NCBI GenBank assembly: GCA_021160245.1
Contig: JAGHCW010000194.1
Span: 1-10,193, forward strand
Length of the DNA: 10,193 bases
Direction: 5' to 3'
Origin: a bacterium
GTDB taxonomy: Bacteria > B130-G9
Shown here: positions 1-6,392 of the stretch, in pieces
Layout of the letters: each line of letters begins with the position of its first letter
Position numbering within the stretch: position 1 is the first letter of the stretch
Notes under the pieces: model-generated
The model's input: only the letters and a program-made list of their open reading frames with translations
Told to the model about the DNA's origin: nothing
The model's database searches: none
Translations under genes and position numbers: made by a program

Positions 1-152
1 GTCTAGGGCAGTTGATTTACAGAAAAGCTACGGTTGAAGATGTTGTTCGAATGGATTTCTCCACACATCCGGAGCTGACGCCGAACCCCGCACATGCGCA
101 CTTGATGTTCGCTGCGCAGAAGGCGTTTGAAGAGTGGTCGAGAGGGAAGTAG
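1..152 (+). CDS. 3' end of a truncated gene, possibly a pyridine nucleotide-disulfide oxidoreductase C-terminus
   Basis: An open frame enters from the left edge (complete codons from base 3) and stops at TAG 150-152, giving 49 residues. It contains ATVEDVV, THPELTPNP and a helical AAQKAFEEW end. A helix with a 'TVEDL' turn, followed by a 'xHPxLTP' segment and a closing helix, resembles the end of the dimerisation domain of flavin-dependent pyridine nucleotide-disulfide oxidoreductases (NADH oxidase / CoA-disulfide reductase / lipoamide dehydrogenase-like). The cofactor domains lie outside the window, so the family assignment is tentative. The codon pattern is coding-like and the frame matches the strand of all neighbours. 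The next gene starts 125 bases downstream, so it is probably a separate unit. Confidence 0.42.
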   Translation, partial: LGQLIYRKATVEDVVRMDFSTHPELTPNPAHAHLMFAAQKAFEEWSRGK

Positions 153-277
153 AGCGGCACGTGGTGATATGTTGGGGCAAGACCATTAGAACCAGTTAGG
201 AATGTTGTGCGCGCAAATGAAATGGCCCAACTGAGGCGCCGTGATTACGCGATAACTGTGATGCGAGGGAGTTCAAC

Positions 278-808
278 ATGACGTCCGGAAAGGAAAGTCC
301 CGATAGCGGTCAACAGCCGGAGTTCGTGTTTCGGCCGATAGGTTACGTCCATTGCAGCTATGTCGATCCAGCCAAGACGCCGATTCAGCCAGTATTTGGT
401 CAGGGCTCACAGGCAAAGGTGGTTGTGCTGCCGGAATACGAGGAAGGGCTGGATGATCTGGACGGATTCTCGCACATCTTCATTCTATTCGTATTTCATA
501 AGGCAGGACCTGCAGCCCTGAAGGTCAAGCCCTATCTTGAAAGTGTCAAGAGGGGCGTATTTGCCGCAAGATCGCCCAGAAGGCCCAATCCGATCGGCTT
601 CAGTCTGGTTCGACTGGTAAAGCGCGAGGGGAATGTGCTATTTATCGAGGACATCGATATTCTAGACGGGAGTCCAGTGGTGGACATCAAGCCCTTTATT
701 TCCAGATTTGACACGCGATCGGAGGCGCGCTCAGGATGGCAAGAGGAGATTGCGGACACAGACGCGGAAGAGGTTGGCTCGCGCAGGAGGAAGGAGCCGG
801 GCGAGTAG
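278..808 (+). CDS. trmO: TrmO/TsaA-family protein (probable tRNA m6t6A37 N6-methyltransferase)
   Basis: The 176-residue product is a single TsaA-like (YaeB/TrmO) beta-barrel domain. Family members characterised in E. coli use S-adenosylmethionine to N6-methylate t6A at position 37 of tRNAs that read ACY codons. Visible signatures are FRPIGYV (18-24), the LPEYEEGLDDLDGFSHIFIL block (51-70), the SAM-pocket motif ARSPRRPNPIG (97-107), and LDGSPVVDIKPFI (129-141). It lacks the extra C-terminal domain of the ~235-residue E. coli protein and ends in a charged tail (about 157-176) that may be disordered. The ATG start is supported by GAGGGA at 265-270 with a 7-base spacer. Short TsaA-domain proteins are common in anaerobes and archaea. 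The neighbouring genes concern metal cofactors rather than tRNA, so the tRNA role is assumed from the family and not shown by context. Confidence 0.88.
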   Translation: MTSGKESPDSGQQPEFVFRPIGYVHCSYVDPAKTPIQPVFGQGSQAKVVVLPEYEEGLDDLDGFSHIFILFVFHKAGPAALKVKPYLESVKRGVFAARSPRRPNPIGFSLVRLVKREGNVLFIEDIDILDGSPVVDIKPFISRFDTRSEARSGWQEEIADTDAEEVGSRRRKEPGE

Positions 809-938
809 GCAAATGGGAATGATAGTTTTGCCCCGCTAAGAGTGGCTTATAGACCGTGTTTTGTGAATGAACTAGGAAACGACGAGACAGAAGGAGGCAT
901 CTTGAGCAGGCCCCAAAGCCGTAAGCGCTGTTGCCACT

Positions 939-965
939 GCACTTGGGTAGGCAGCTGATTGTTCG
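939..965. repeat. Two abutting short words shared with the 4215-4345 gap (possible empty site)
   Basis: Bases 939-951 (GCACTTGGGTAGG) recur exactly at 4215-4227. Bases 952-965 (CAGCTGATTGTTCG) recur at 4332-4345 with one mismatch. Here the two words touch; at the second locus they are separated by 104 bases that contain a GC-rich hairpin. The order and orientation are the same. The words could be remnants of an intergenic repeat family or the two halves of an insertion target. Confidence 0.45.
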
Positions 966-1003
966 TTCCTCATTTTTTCCGAGTGTTGATATTTCAGGGT
1001 TGT

Positions 1004-1018
1004 TGAGTCTTTGACTCA
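1004..1018. promoter_or_regulatory. Small inverted repeat upstream of the FmdE-family start
   Basis: TGAGTC (1004-1009) and GACTCA (1013-1018) form a perfect 6-base inverted repeat with a 3-base centre, ending 36 bases before the ATG at 1055. It could be an operator half-site pair or a weak hairpin in the leader. The arms are short, so chance occurrence is quite possible and no regulator is identified. Confidence 0.25.
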
Positions 1019-1054
1019 TGGTGAGCGGTAAACTTGAAGATGAGGAAGGAAAGT

Positions 1055-1663
1055 ATGGTTTTGGGAAGAGATTCAATTCTTGATTTAGGGATAAAGCTTC
1101 ATGGACATTTGTGCCCAGCGATGCCGTGGGGTCTCAGAGTGGGGCTTGCTGCGATGGCAGCTCTGGGAGTAGAGCGCGCTAAGAACAAGGAGCTTTACTG
1201 CAACTGCGAGGTTGGCGATGCGCACGCTATGATGTGCTTTGCCGATGGAGTGCAAACAGCGACGGGCTGCACCCTTGGTAAGGGCAACATTGCAAAGCTT
1301 GGGTATAACAAGAATGCAATCGAGTTGATAGACGTCAAGAGCAGCAGGGCAGTTCGTGTAACGTGCAAGCCGGAGCGAGTAGTCAAGGGCTTCCAGGGGA
1401 AGTTTTTTGAGCTCAGAAAAAGCGGCGTGGAGCCTCAGGACGTCCCGGAGGAGATTGTCAGGCCGCTTGTCGATGCTGTGTGGTCCGCGCCCGATGACGA
1501 CATTTTGGTCGTGGGCGAGGTTCGCAAAGTTGACTTCGTGCGGCCTAAAGGGACATTTGAGTGGGCGCGCTGCGAACGATGCGGTGAGGTTGTCTTTGGA
1601 CCGGGCCTGCGGATAGTGGATGGTAAGGTTGTCTGCATACCCTGTTCTGGATACAGAGCTTAA
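1055..1663 (+). CDS. FmdE-family protein with C-terminal zinc ribbon
   Basis: The 202-residue product belongs to the FmdE family, named after formylmethanofuran dehydrogenase subunit E but widespread in anaerobes that lack that enzyme. The N-terminal domain shows HGHLCP (16-21) followed by GLRVGLAAM (26-34), and a Cys/Asp motif CFADGVQTATGCTLGKGN (61-78). These are the conserved His/Cys positions thought to bind metal. The C-terminal zinc ribbon has CERC (173-176) and CIPC (194-197). I chose ATG 1055 because AGGAAGGA (1043-1050) lies just upstream; a TTG at 1034 in the same frame has no good ribosome site and would add 7 residues. It leads a run ending at 4185, with the exporter gene 17 bases downstream. 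No other Fwd/Fmd subunit is in the window, so a role in methanofuran chemistry is unlikely; a metal or molybdopterin-related role is inference. Confidence 0.88.
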   Translation: MVLGRDSILDLGIKLHGHLCPAMPWGLRVGLAAMAALGVERAKNKELYCNCEVGDAHAMMCFADGVQTATGCTLGKGNIAKLGYNKNAIELIDVKSSRAVRVTCKPERVVKGFQGKFFELRKSGVEPQDVPEEIVRPLVDAVWSAPDDDILVVGEVRKVDFVRPKGTFEWARCERCGEVVFGPGLRIVDGKVVCIPCSGYRA

Positions 1664-1680
1664 GCGAGGGGGGCAGAAAG

Positions 1681-2439
1681 ATGGACATGACGCTTTCTGC
1701 CCCGCTCATTATTTCAGGCATTGCGTTTGTTTTCTCGATGCTTGGGATGGGCGGGTCGCAGCTCTATATCCCTGTGCTCTTCTGGATGGGGATGGATTTC
1801 AAGACCGAGGCAATTCCGCTTGGCCTCCTTCTGAATATCTTGAACAGTTCCTCGGCGGCTTTCACTTACGGGCGTAAGAAGTTGATCGATTGGCGAACCG
1901 GTGTGCCCTTTGCGATTGCATCAGTCGGCCTTGCACCAGTCGGTGCTTGGCTCAATGTGAAGCTCCCAACTAGGTTCTTGATCGGGGTTTTTGCGGCCTT
2001 CTCAGCGACGGCAGCAATCCTAATGCTTTCCGGTTGGAAGGCGAAACATGGGGAGCTAACTTCTCGTGGTCGACTGATCCTGGGAATATGTGGCGGGGGA
2101 ACGCTTGGGTTCGTGGCGGGCCTTATTGGTCGTGGCGGAGGGTCCTTTATCGTGCCGATGCTGGTCATTGCGGGGCTTGCGCCCAAGATGGCCGCTGCGA
2201 CCTCGGCGTTCATTATCACGTGGTCGGCGGGTTCGAGCTTCCTCTCGCACGTCGCGCTAGCTGCCTCGCCAAACTGGGCAATATGGGCGCCTTGTATTCT
2301 CGGGGTGCTGATCGCCAGTCAATTGGGCTCCAGGCTCATGGCCGCCAAACTCAAGTCCGGCGTTGTCAGGTTCATATTTGGGATTGTTTTGCTTGCGGTT
2401 GCAGCAGCTTTAACTATACAGGATGTGATATTACACTAA
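1681..2439 (+). CDS. TauE/SafE-family membrane transporter (sulfite/organosulfonate exporter family)
   Basis: The 252-residue hydrophobic protein has about eight membrane segments (roughly 8-25, 42-62, 74-92, 98-117, 132-150, 154-180, 199-216 and 228-247). It shows the two-fold repeat typical of the family: the GMGGSQLYIPVLFWMG loop (22-37) in the first half and GLIGRGGGSFIVPMLVIAGL (147-166) in the second. TauE/SafE proteins move small sulfur-containing anions such as sulfite, sulfoacetate or thiosulfate across the cytoplasmic membrane, but most members have no tested substrate. The start is supported by GAGGGGGG (1666-1673), 7 bases before the ATG. It lies 17 bases after the FmdE-family gene and 16 bases before the first ATPase, so co-transcription is likely. 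In this setting it might export a sulfur by-product or import an oxyanion; the sequence cannot decide. Confidence 0.85.
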   Translation: MDMTLSAPLIISGIAFVFSMLGMGGSQLYIPVLFWMGMDFKTEAIPLGLLLNILNSSSAAFTYGRKKLIDWRTGVPFAIASVGLAPVGAWLNVKLPTRFLIGVFAAFSATAAILMLSGWKAKHGELTSRGRLILGICGGGTLGFVAGLIGRGGGSFIVPMLVIAGLAPKMAAATSAFIITWSAGSSFLSHVALAASPNWAIWAPCILGVLIASQLGSRLMAAKLKSGVVRFIFGIVLLAVAAALTIQDVILH

Positions 2440-2455
2440 TGATGGTGGTGAAAGT

Positions 2456-3298
2456 ATGAAAGTAGCAATAGCTAGCGGAAAGGGCGGAACAGGAAAGACG
2501 ACGCTGGCCACGAATCTCGCCATAATGCTCTCGCGGGCGGGTGAGAAGGTTGCATATCTGGATTGCGACGTCGAGGAGCCCAATGGACATATATTCCTGA
2601 AGCCGAACATAGAGAAGCGCGAGACTGTCTATCTACCAGTGCCGGTTGTGGATCAGGATAAGTGTATTTCGTGCCGGAAATGTGAAGAGATATGCCAATA
2701 CAACGCGATTGCCTGCATGGGCAAGAAGACTCTGGTATTTCAGGAGCTCTGTCACGCCTGCGGCGGCTGCTACCTCGTTTGCCCAACGAACGCGATAAGC
2801 GAGACCGACCGCGAGGTTGGTGTGGTTGAGGATGGTCACGCCGGTCCAGTTGGCTTCGCCCATGGGAAGCTCAAGATAGGCGAGGCCCTGTCTCCGCCCC
2901 TCGTAAAGGCGGTCAAGCAGCGCGCCTCGGATGGCTTCACGGTCCTGGACGCGCCGCCGGGAACATCTTGCCCGGCTGTTGAGACGATAATGGACGCGGA
3001 CCTTGTCCTGCTTGTGACCGAGCCCACGCCCTTTGGCCTCAATGACCTTAAGCTAGCGGTTGATATGGCCCGGCAGGTCGGAAGCCTATTTGTGGTCGTA
3101 GTCAATCGATCCGATATAGGAGACGACAAGACGCGGAAATACTGCGACCAGCAGAGGATTGAGGTGTTGGCCGAGATACCGAACGACAGGAGGGTTGCGG
3201 TCTGTTATTCGACCGGCGGACTGCCGATTGATGGTGTCCCGGGCTATGCCGACTATCTGCTTCCGATTGTTGAGAGGATTTTAGGAGGTGCAAGATGA
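2456..3298 (+). CDS. MinD-like P-loop ATPase with inserted two-cluster ferredoxin domain (copy 1)
   Basis: The 280-residue protein is a deviant-Walker (MinD/Mrp superclass) ATPase of the COG1149 type. The N-terminal P-loop KGGTGKTT (9-16) is followed by the DCDVEEPN segment (36-43). A ferredoxin insert then carries two CxxCxxCxxxC sets: C70, C73, C76, C80 and C99, C102, C105, C109. The second of these continues into CPTNAI. The ATPase fold resumes with DAPPGTSCP (165-173) and a VTEPTPFGLNDL block. Such proteins occur in pairs in anaerobes next to NifX/ORP-domain proteins, and in Desulfovibrio they are linked to the orange-protein complex. The expected role is ATP-driven assembly or transfer of Fe-S or mixed-metal clusters in the cytoplasm. 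GGTGGTG (2444-2450) precedes the ATG by 5 bases. The stop overlaps the start of copy 2 (ATGA), so equimolar production is likely. Confidence 0.9.
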   Translation: MKVAIASGKGGTGKTTLATNLAIMLSRAGEKVAYLDCDVEEPNGHIFLKPNIEKRETVYLPVPVVDQDKCISCRKCEEICQYNAIACMGKKTLVFQELCHACGGCYLVCPTNAISETDREVGVVEDGHAGPVGFAHGKLKIGEALSPPLVKAVKQRASDGFTVLDAPPGTSCPAVETIMDADLVLLVTEPTPFGLNDLKLAVDMARQVGSLFVVVVNRSDIGDDKTRKYCDQQRIEVLAEIPNDRRVAVCYSTGGLPIDGVPGYADYLLPIVERILGGAR

Positions 3299-4185
3299 AA
3301 GAGCTAGTTGTCATCTCAGGCAAGGGAGGCACAGGAAAGACCAGCATTGTCGCCTCTTTCGCGACGATCGCTCAGAAGAAAGTGTTGGTGGATTGCGACG
3401 TTGACGCAGCCGATCTCCACCTCGTTCTTGCGCCTCGCATTCTTTCTCGAAACGTTTTCATAGGCGGCAGAGAGACTCGCGTACTGCCCGGACACTGCAC
3501 CGCGTGCGGCAAATGCGAGGAGATATGCAGGTTTGACGCGATTCGCTTCGACGGGCCTGGGAACGGTATCGTGCCTAAGACGTTTAGGATCGACCCCTTG
3601 GCGTGCGAAGGCTGCGGCGTATGCGCTCATTTCTGCGCGGAGAATGCCATCGAATCCAAGCCGAGTCAGAATGGCGAGTGGTTCGTATCAGAGACGAGAC
3701 ATGGGCCAATGGTCCACGCGAGGCTATACTCAGCTGAGGAAAACAGCGGCAAACTCGCAACGTTAGTTCGCAACGAGGCCAAGAAACTGGCAGAAGAGAA
3801 GAGCCTTGACCTGATCATCATCGACGGCGCTCCCGGGATTGGCTGTCCCGTGATAGCCTCGGTAACGGGAGCGGATTTCGTATTGATTGTGACGGAACCA
3901 ACGCTCTCTGGAAAACACGACCTTGAGCGAGTCTTTGAGCTCACAAAATACTTCGGCATAAAGTCTGCGATCTGCGTCAACAAGTTCGATTTGAACATTG
4001 AGATGACTGAGGCGATTGATGCGTTCGCCAAAGACAATGGGGCCAAAGTATTGGGGAGAATCAGGTATGATTCTGCTGTTACTAAAGCCCAAGTCATGGG
4101 CGCAAGTGTTGTAGAATATACAAGCGGAGCGGTTGCTAATGAGATAAAGGCGCTCTGGCGCAATGTCGTCTATGAGATGGCTTGA
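3295..4185 (+). CDS. MinD-like P-loop ATPase with inserted two-cluster ferredoxin domain (copy 2)
   Basis: The 296-residue paralogue of the upstream gene has the same plan: P-loop KGGTGKTS (10-17), DCDVDAADLH (33-42), a ferredoxin insert with C68, C71, C74, C78 and C104, C107, C110, C114, then DGAPGIGCP (177-185) and VTEPTLSGKHDL. The spacer between the two cluster motifs is longer and less similar than in copy 1, and the second motif ends in CAENAI rather than CPTNAI. The two copies are therefore old paralogues, not a recent duplication, and probably form a heterodimer. A strong TAGGAGGTG (3282-3290) precedes the ATG, which overlaps the upstream stop by 4 bases. The gene ends 41 bases before a GC-rich hairpin that may end the transcript. 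Confidence 0.9.
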   Translation: MKELVVISGKGGTGKTSIVASFATIAQKKVLVDCDVDAADLHLVLAPRILSRNVFIGGRETRVLPGHCTACGKCEEICRFDAIRFDGPGNGIVPKTFRIDPLACEGCGVCAHFCAENAIESKPSQNGEWFVSETRHGPMVHARLYSAEENSGKLATLVRNEAKKLAEEKSLDLIIIDGAPGIGCPVIASVTGADFVLIVTEPTLSGKHDLERVFELTKYFGIKSAICVNKFDLNIEMTEAIDAFAKDNGAKVLGRIRYDSAVTKAQVMGASVVEYTSGAVANEIKALWRNVVYEMA

Positions 4186-4362
4186 GGGGTTGACAGTTGA
4201 GTGAACGTGTATGAGCACTTGGGTAGGACGGGCTTTCCAGCCCGTCCATTGTTTTCGAATGCGGGCAATTATGTGGCAGGCTGGAAGGACCACCTTACAC
4301 TAGGTTATTCGGGCGCGAGGTTGGCGGCTGACAGCTGATGGTTCGCGGTTAAGTGAGAGTTT
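4186..4362. other. Intergenic gap with hairpin and short repeats
   Basis: These 177 bases separate the two gene runs. They hold a near-duplicate of the downstream leader (4196-4216 against 4349-4369, 17 of 21 identical), the word shared with 939-951, a 9-bp hairpin at 4226-4247, a weaker palindromic stretch at 4273-4296, and the word shared with 952-965. No ORF of note is present. The promoter for the downstream run may lie here, but I cannot place it confidently. Confidence 0.5.
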
Positions 4363-4369
4363 ATGAGCA
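4196..4369. repeat. Imperfect direct repeat pair around the hairpin gap
   Basis: The 21-base stretch at 4196-4216 and that at 4349-4369 agree at 17 positions and both end in TATGAGC, the second copy containing the ATG of the methyltransferase gene. The first copy therefore looks like a displaced, decayed duplicate of the methyltransferase start region, left on the far side of the hairpin. It could come from a local duplication or from insertion of the material between. The match is short and imperfect, so this is suggestive only. Confidence 0.35.
4226..4247 (+). terminator. GC-rich hairpin: intrinsic terminator or REP-like element
   Basis: GGACGGGCT (4226-4234) pairs perfectly with AGCCCGTCC (4239-4247) around a TTCC loop, giving a 9-bp stem. 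It is followed by ATTGTTTT (4248-4255), a modest T-rich tract. It sits 41 bases after the second ferredoxin-insert ATPase and before the methyltransferase gene, where it could stop or thin out transcription. Palindromes of the form GGxxGGCTTTCCAGCCxxCC are also typical of REP sequences dispersed by RAYT transposases. A weaker relative with CAGGCTGGAAGG in the opposite orientation lies at 4277-4288. I cannot tell the two roles apart without genome-wide counts. Confidence 0.6.
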
Positions 4370-5070
4370 ACAGCCCGGAGCGGTCTTTATTCGATTTCGA
4401 TGAGGTGGCGGACAACTATGAGGATTGGTACGAGAGCAGAATAGGCCGGACTTATGATCGCCTCGAGAAGCAGGCAATCCGAGCCGCGCTCGGACCCGTG
4501 CCCTCCGGTAAGACGCTTCTGTCAATTGGCTGTGGAACCGGTCATTTCATGGAATTGTTCAAAAGGCAGGGCTTTTCAGTTACGGGAATTGATGTCTCAG
4601 AGAAGATGATCAATTTGGCGTCGGCGAGGTCGGGCGCTTCCGCGCGATATGCCCTTGCGGATGGACAATTTCTCCCTTTCGCGAATGGCGCTTATGATGT
4701 CGCATGTGCCATCACGGCGCTGGAGTTTGTGCCAGATGCGAAAGCGGCGATTATGGAGATGGCGCGCTGTGTGAAGCCTGGTGGCTGTATAATTGTTGGC
4801 GTCCTGAATCGCGTGTCCTTGCTTGCGTGGCTTAGACGGCGCAGGAACTCGCCCATATTCAGAAGCGCGAATTTGATGTCGAAAAAGGATCTAAAAACGC
4901 TACTTGGTGCAATTGGCGATGCAAGTGTCTATTCAACCACGGTCGTCTTGCCGTGGCCCGGATTTATAGCTCTTTCAGGAGCGCTCTCCGCTCTTGTGAG
5001 CTTCTTTGGTTTTCCGTTCGGGGATTTTTTGATTGGTATTGTGAAGGTTGACTCAAATAAGGAGATATGA
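4363..5070 (+). CDS. Class I SAM-dependent methyltransferase (type 11-like)
   Basis: The 235-residue protein has a Rossmann-fold methyltransferase core. Motif I is LSIGCGTGH (53-61), followed by the acidic strand end GIDVSEKM (75-82), [18 protein letters not shown] (97-114) and the post-motif [16 protein letters not shown] (132-147). The N-terminal [17 protein letters not shown] is typical of small-molecule (UbiE/type 11) enzymes. The C-terminal part (about 194-227) is unusually hydrophobic for the family and could contact a lipid or a partner. The substrate cannot be read from the sequence. Its stop overlaps the start of the Mrp-ORP fusion gene, so the two are probably co-translated; a role in metal-centre maturation or signalling would be inference. 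The ribosome site (GAGAG, 4355-4359) is weak. Confidence 0.8.
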   Translation: MSNSPERSLFDFDEVADNYEDWYESRIGRTYDRLEKQAIRAALGPVPSGKTLLSIGCGTGHFMELFKRQGFSVTGIDVSEKMINLASARSGASARYALADGQFLPFANGAYDVACAITALEFVPDAKAAIMEMARCVKPGGCIIVGVLNRVSLLAWLRRRRNSPIFRSANLMSKKDLKTLLGAIGDASVYSTTVVLPWPGFIALSGALSALVSFFGFPFGDFLIGIVKVDSNKEI

Positions 5071-6371
5071 TGGCAAGCAATGGGAAGCATGAGGGACACG
5101 ACTCGGATTCTCGTTCAGAGGGAGCAAACGGCCCAGAGATGACGGCGGAGATTAAGGACAGGGAGTACATCAGAGAGCAGCTCTCGGTAATAAAGCATAA
5201 GGTGCTTGTGCTGTCCGGAAAGGGCGGCGTAGGAAAGAGCACGGTGGCTGTGAATCTCGCCGCTTTCCTAGCTGGACAAGGCATGAAGGTCGGTCTTTTG
5301 GACATCGACATACATGGTCCGAGTGTCCCAGAACTTCTCGGCCTTAAGAGCGCCACCGTTGAGGGGCGTGATGGCAAATTGCTCCCCGTCATGTCCGGCC
5401 AGAACCTGAAGGTCATGTCGATTGGATTTTTGATTCGCAACCCGGACGAGGCGGTCATCTGGAGAGGTCCGATGAAGTATGGCGTGATCAAGCAATTCCT
5501 AAAAGATGTGATCTGGGGAGAACTGGACTATATGATCGTCGATTCCCCCCCCGGAACAGGCGACGAGCCTCTGTCAGTTGCCCAGCTTATCGACAACCCG
5601 GACGGCGCGGTCATCGTCACCACGCCTCAGGCTCTCTCTTTATCCGATGTTAGAAGGTGCATCGGATTCTGCCGCAAACTCCACGTCCCAGTGCTGGGAG
5701 TCGTCGAGAACATGAGTGGATTCGTCTGCCCAAATTGCGGCGAGAAGGTCGATATATTCAAATCAGGCGGCGGCATGAAGATGGCTAGCGACATGAGTGT
5801 CCCCTTCCTGGGGAGCATCCCGATTGATCCAGCAATCGTGGTCGCGTCCGATGCAGGCACGCCATTTGCTGAAGGATCGGCTAGCTCCGATGCTGCCGAC
5901 GCTTTTCAGAAGATTGCCGCGTCGGTTTTGTCCCGCACGGGCGGCGAGACGGCACAAACAGCAGTCGAGTCATCGACGAAAACGTCTGAGATTGAATCCG
6001 ACGAGGAGATGCCAGTAACTAAGATCGAGACCAAGAAGATTGCCGTGCCCGTTATCGAAGGAAAGCTGTCTCAGCATTTTGGTCACCCCGAATACTTCGC
6101 TATTTTCGATGTGGATACCTCGACAGGAAAGGCGCTTTCATCTCAGAAAATCGACTCGCCTCCTCACCAGCCGGGCCTTCTGCCGGGATGGCTCCATGAA
6201 CGAGGCGTTCAGGTGATCATCGCCGGTGGGATGGGTAGCCGGGCAAAGGACCTGTTCTCTGAGCGTGGCGTTGAGGTCGTGCTGGGCGTCGGAACCGATG
6301 ACCCCTCGGCTTTGGTCGAGGCGTATTTGGCGGGGACTCTGACGTCAGGAGACAACCTCTGCGACCACTGA
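5070..6371 (+). CDS. Mrp/NBP35-type ATPase fused to a NifX/ORP (DIMC) domain (MrpORP-like)
   Basis: The 433-residue protein has two parts. Residues ~40-290 are an Mrp/NBP35 Fe-S carrier ATPase: P-loop GKGGVGKST (50-58), [10 protein letters not shown] (78-87), [12 protein letters not shown] (157-168), ENMSGF (213-218) and CPNC (220-223), whose cysteines in this family hold a [4Fe-4S] cluster at the dimer interface. There is no Cys in the N-terminal tail, so it is Cfd1-like rather than Nbp35-like. A Thr/Ser/Glu-rich linker (~290-318) leads to a dinitrogenase Fe-Mo cofactor biosynthesis (NifX/NafY/ORP) domain with [17 protein letters not shown] (323-339) and [15 protein letters not shown] (382-396). 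The same fusion is known from Desulfovibrio as MrpORP. ATG 5070 is 5 bases after AAGGAG (5059-5064); the in-frame ATG at 5067 has only 2 bases of spacing. It links the ferredoxin-insert ATPases upstream to the lar genes downstream. Confidence 0.92.
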   Translation: MASNGKHEGHDSDSRSEGANGPEMTAEIKDREYIREQLSVIKHKVLVLSGKGGVGKSTVAVNLAAFLAGQGMKVGLLDIDIHGPSVPELLGLKSATVEGRDGKLLPVMSGQNLKVMSIGFLIRNPDEAVIWRGPMKYGVIKQFLKDVIWGELDYMIVDSPPGTGDEPLSVAQLIDNPDGAVIVTTPQALSLSDVRRCIGFCRKLHVPVLGVVENMSGFVCPNCGEKVDIFKSGGGMKMASDMSVPFLGSIPIDPAIVVASDAGTPFAEGSASSDAADAFQKIAASVLSRTGGETAQTAVESSTKTSEIESDEEMPVTKIETKKIAVPVIEGKLSQHFGHPEYFAIFDVDTSTGKALSSQKIDSPPHQPGLLPGWLHERGVQVIIAGGMGSRAKDLFSERGVEVVLGVGTDDPSALVEAYLAGTLTSGDNLCDH

Positions 6372-6392
6372 GCCCGGTGGGGTGTTTCACGA

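Larger units (their letters stand above)
809..1054. other. Intergenic region upstream of the FmdE-family gene
   Basis: These 246 bases separate the TrmO-type gene from the four-gene run that starts at 1055. I find no convincing tRNA, terminator or ORF. It holds two short words that recur in the 4186-4362 gap (939-951 and 952-965), a T-run at 973-978, and a small inverted repeat at 1004-1018 close to the start codon. A promoter for the downstream run would be expected here, but no well-spaced -35/-10 pair is clear. Confidence 0.5.

Noticed and set aside
2034-2459. Plus-strand 141-codon frame overlapping the TauE-type gene
   Set aside because: It is rich in Trp, Cys and Arg in a pattern typical of out-of-frame reading, and the membrane protein in the other frame is clear.
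3763-4293. Minus-strand 176-codon open frame (and the similar one at 3666-4163)
   Set aside because: It lies opposite the second ferredoxin-insert ATPase, whose motifs and cysteines are intact; the minus frames show no family signature and are shadows of a strongly coding strand.
4964-5491. Minus-strand 175-codon open frame
   Set aside because: It spans the end of the methyltransferase and the P-loop region of the Mrp-ORP gene, both certain on the + strand, and has low-complexity Ser/Pro content with no ribosome site.
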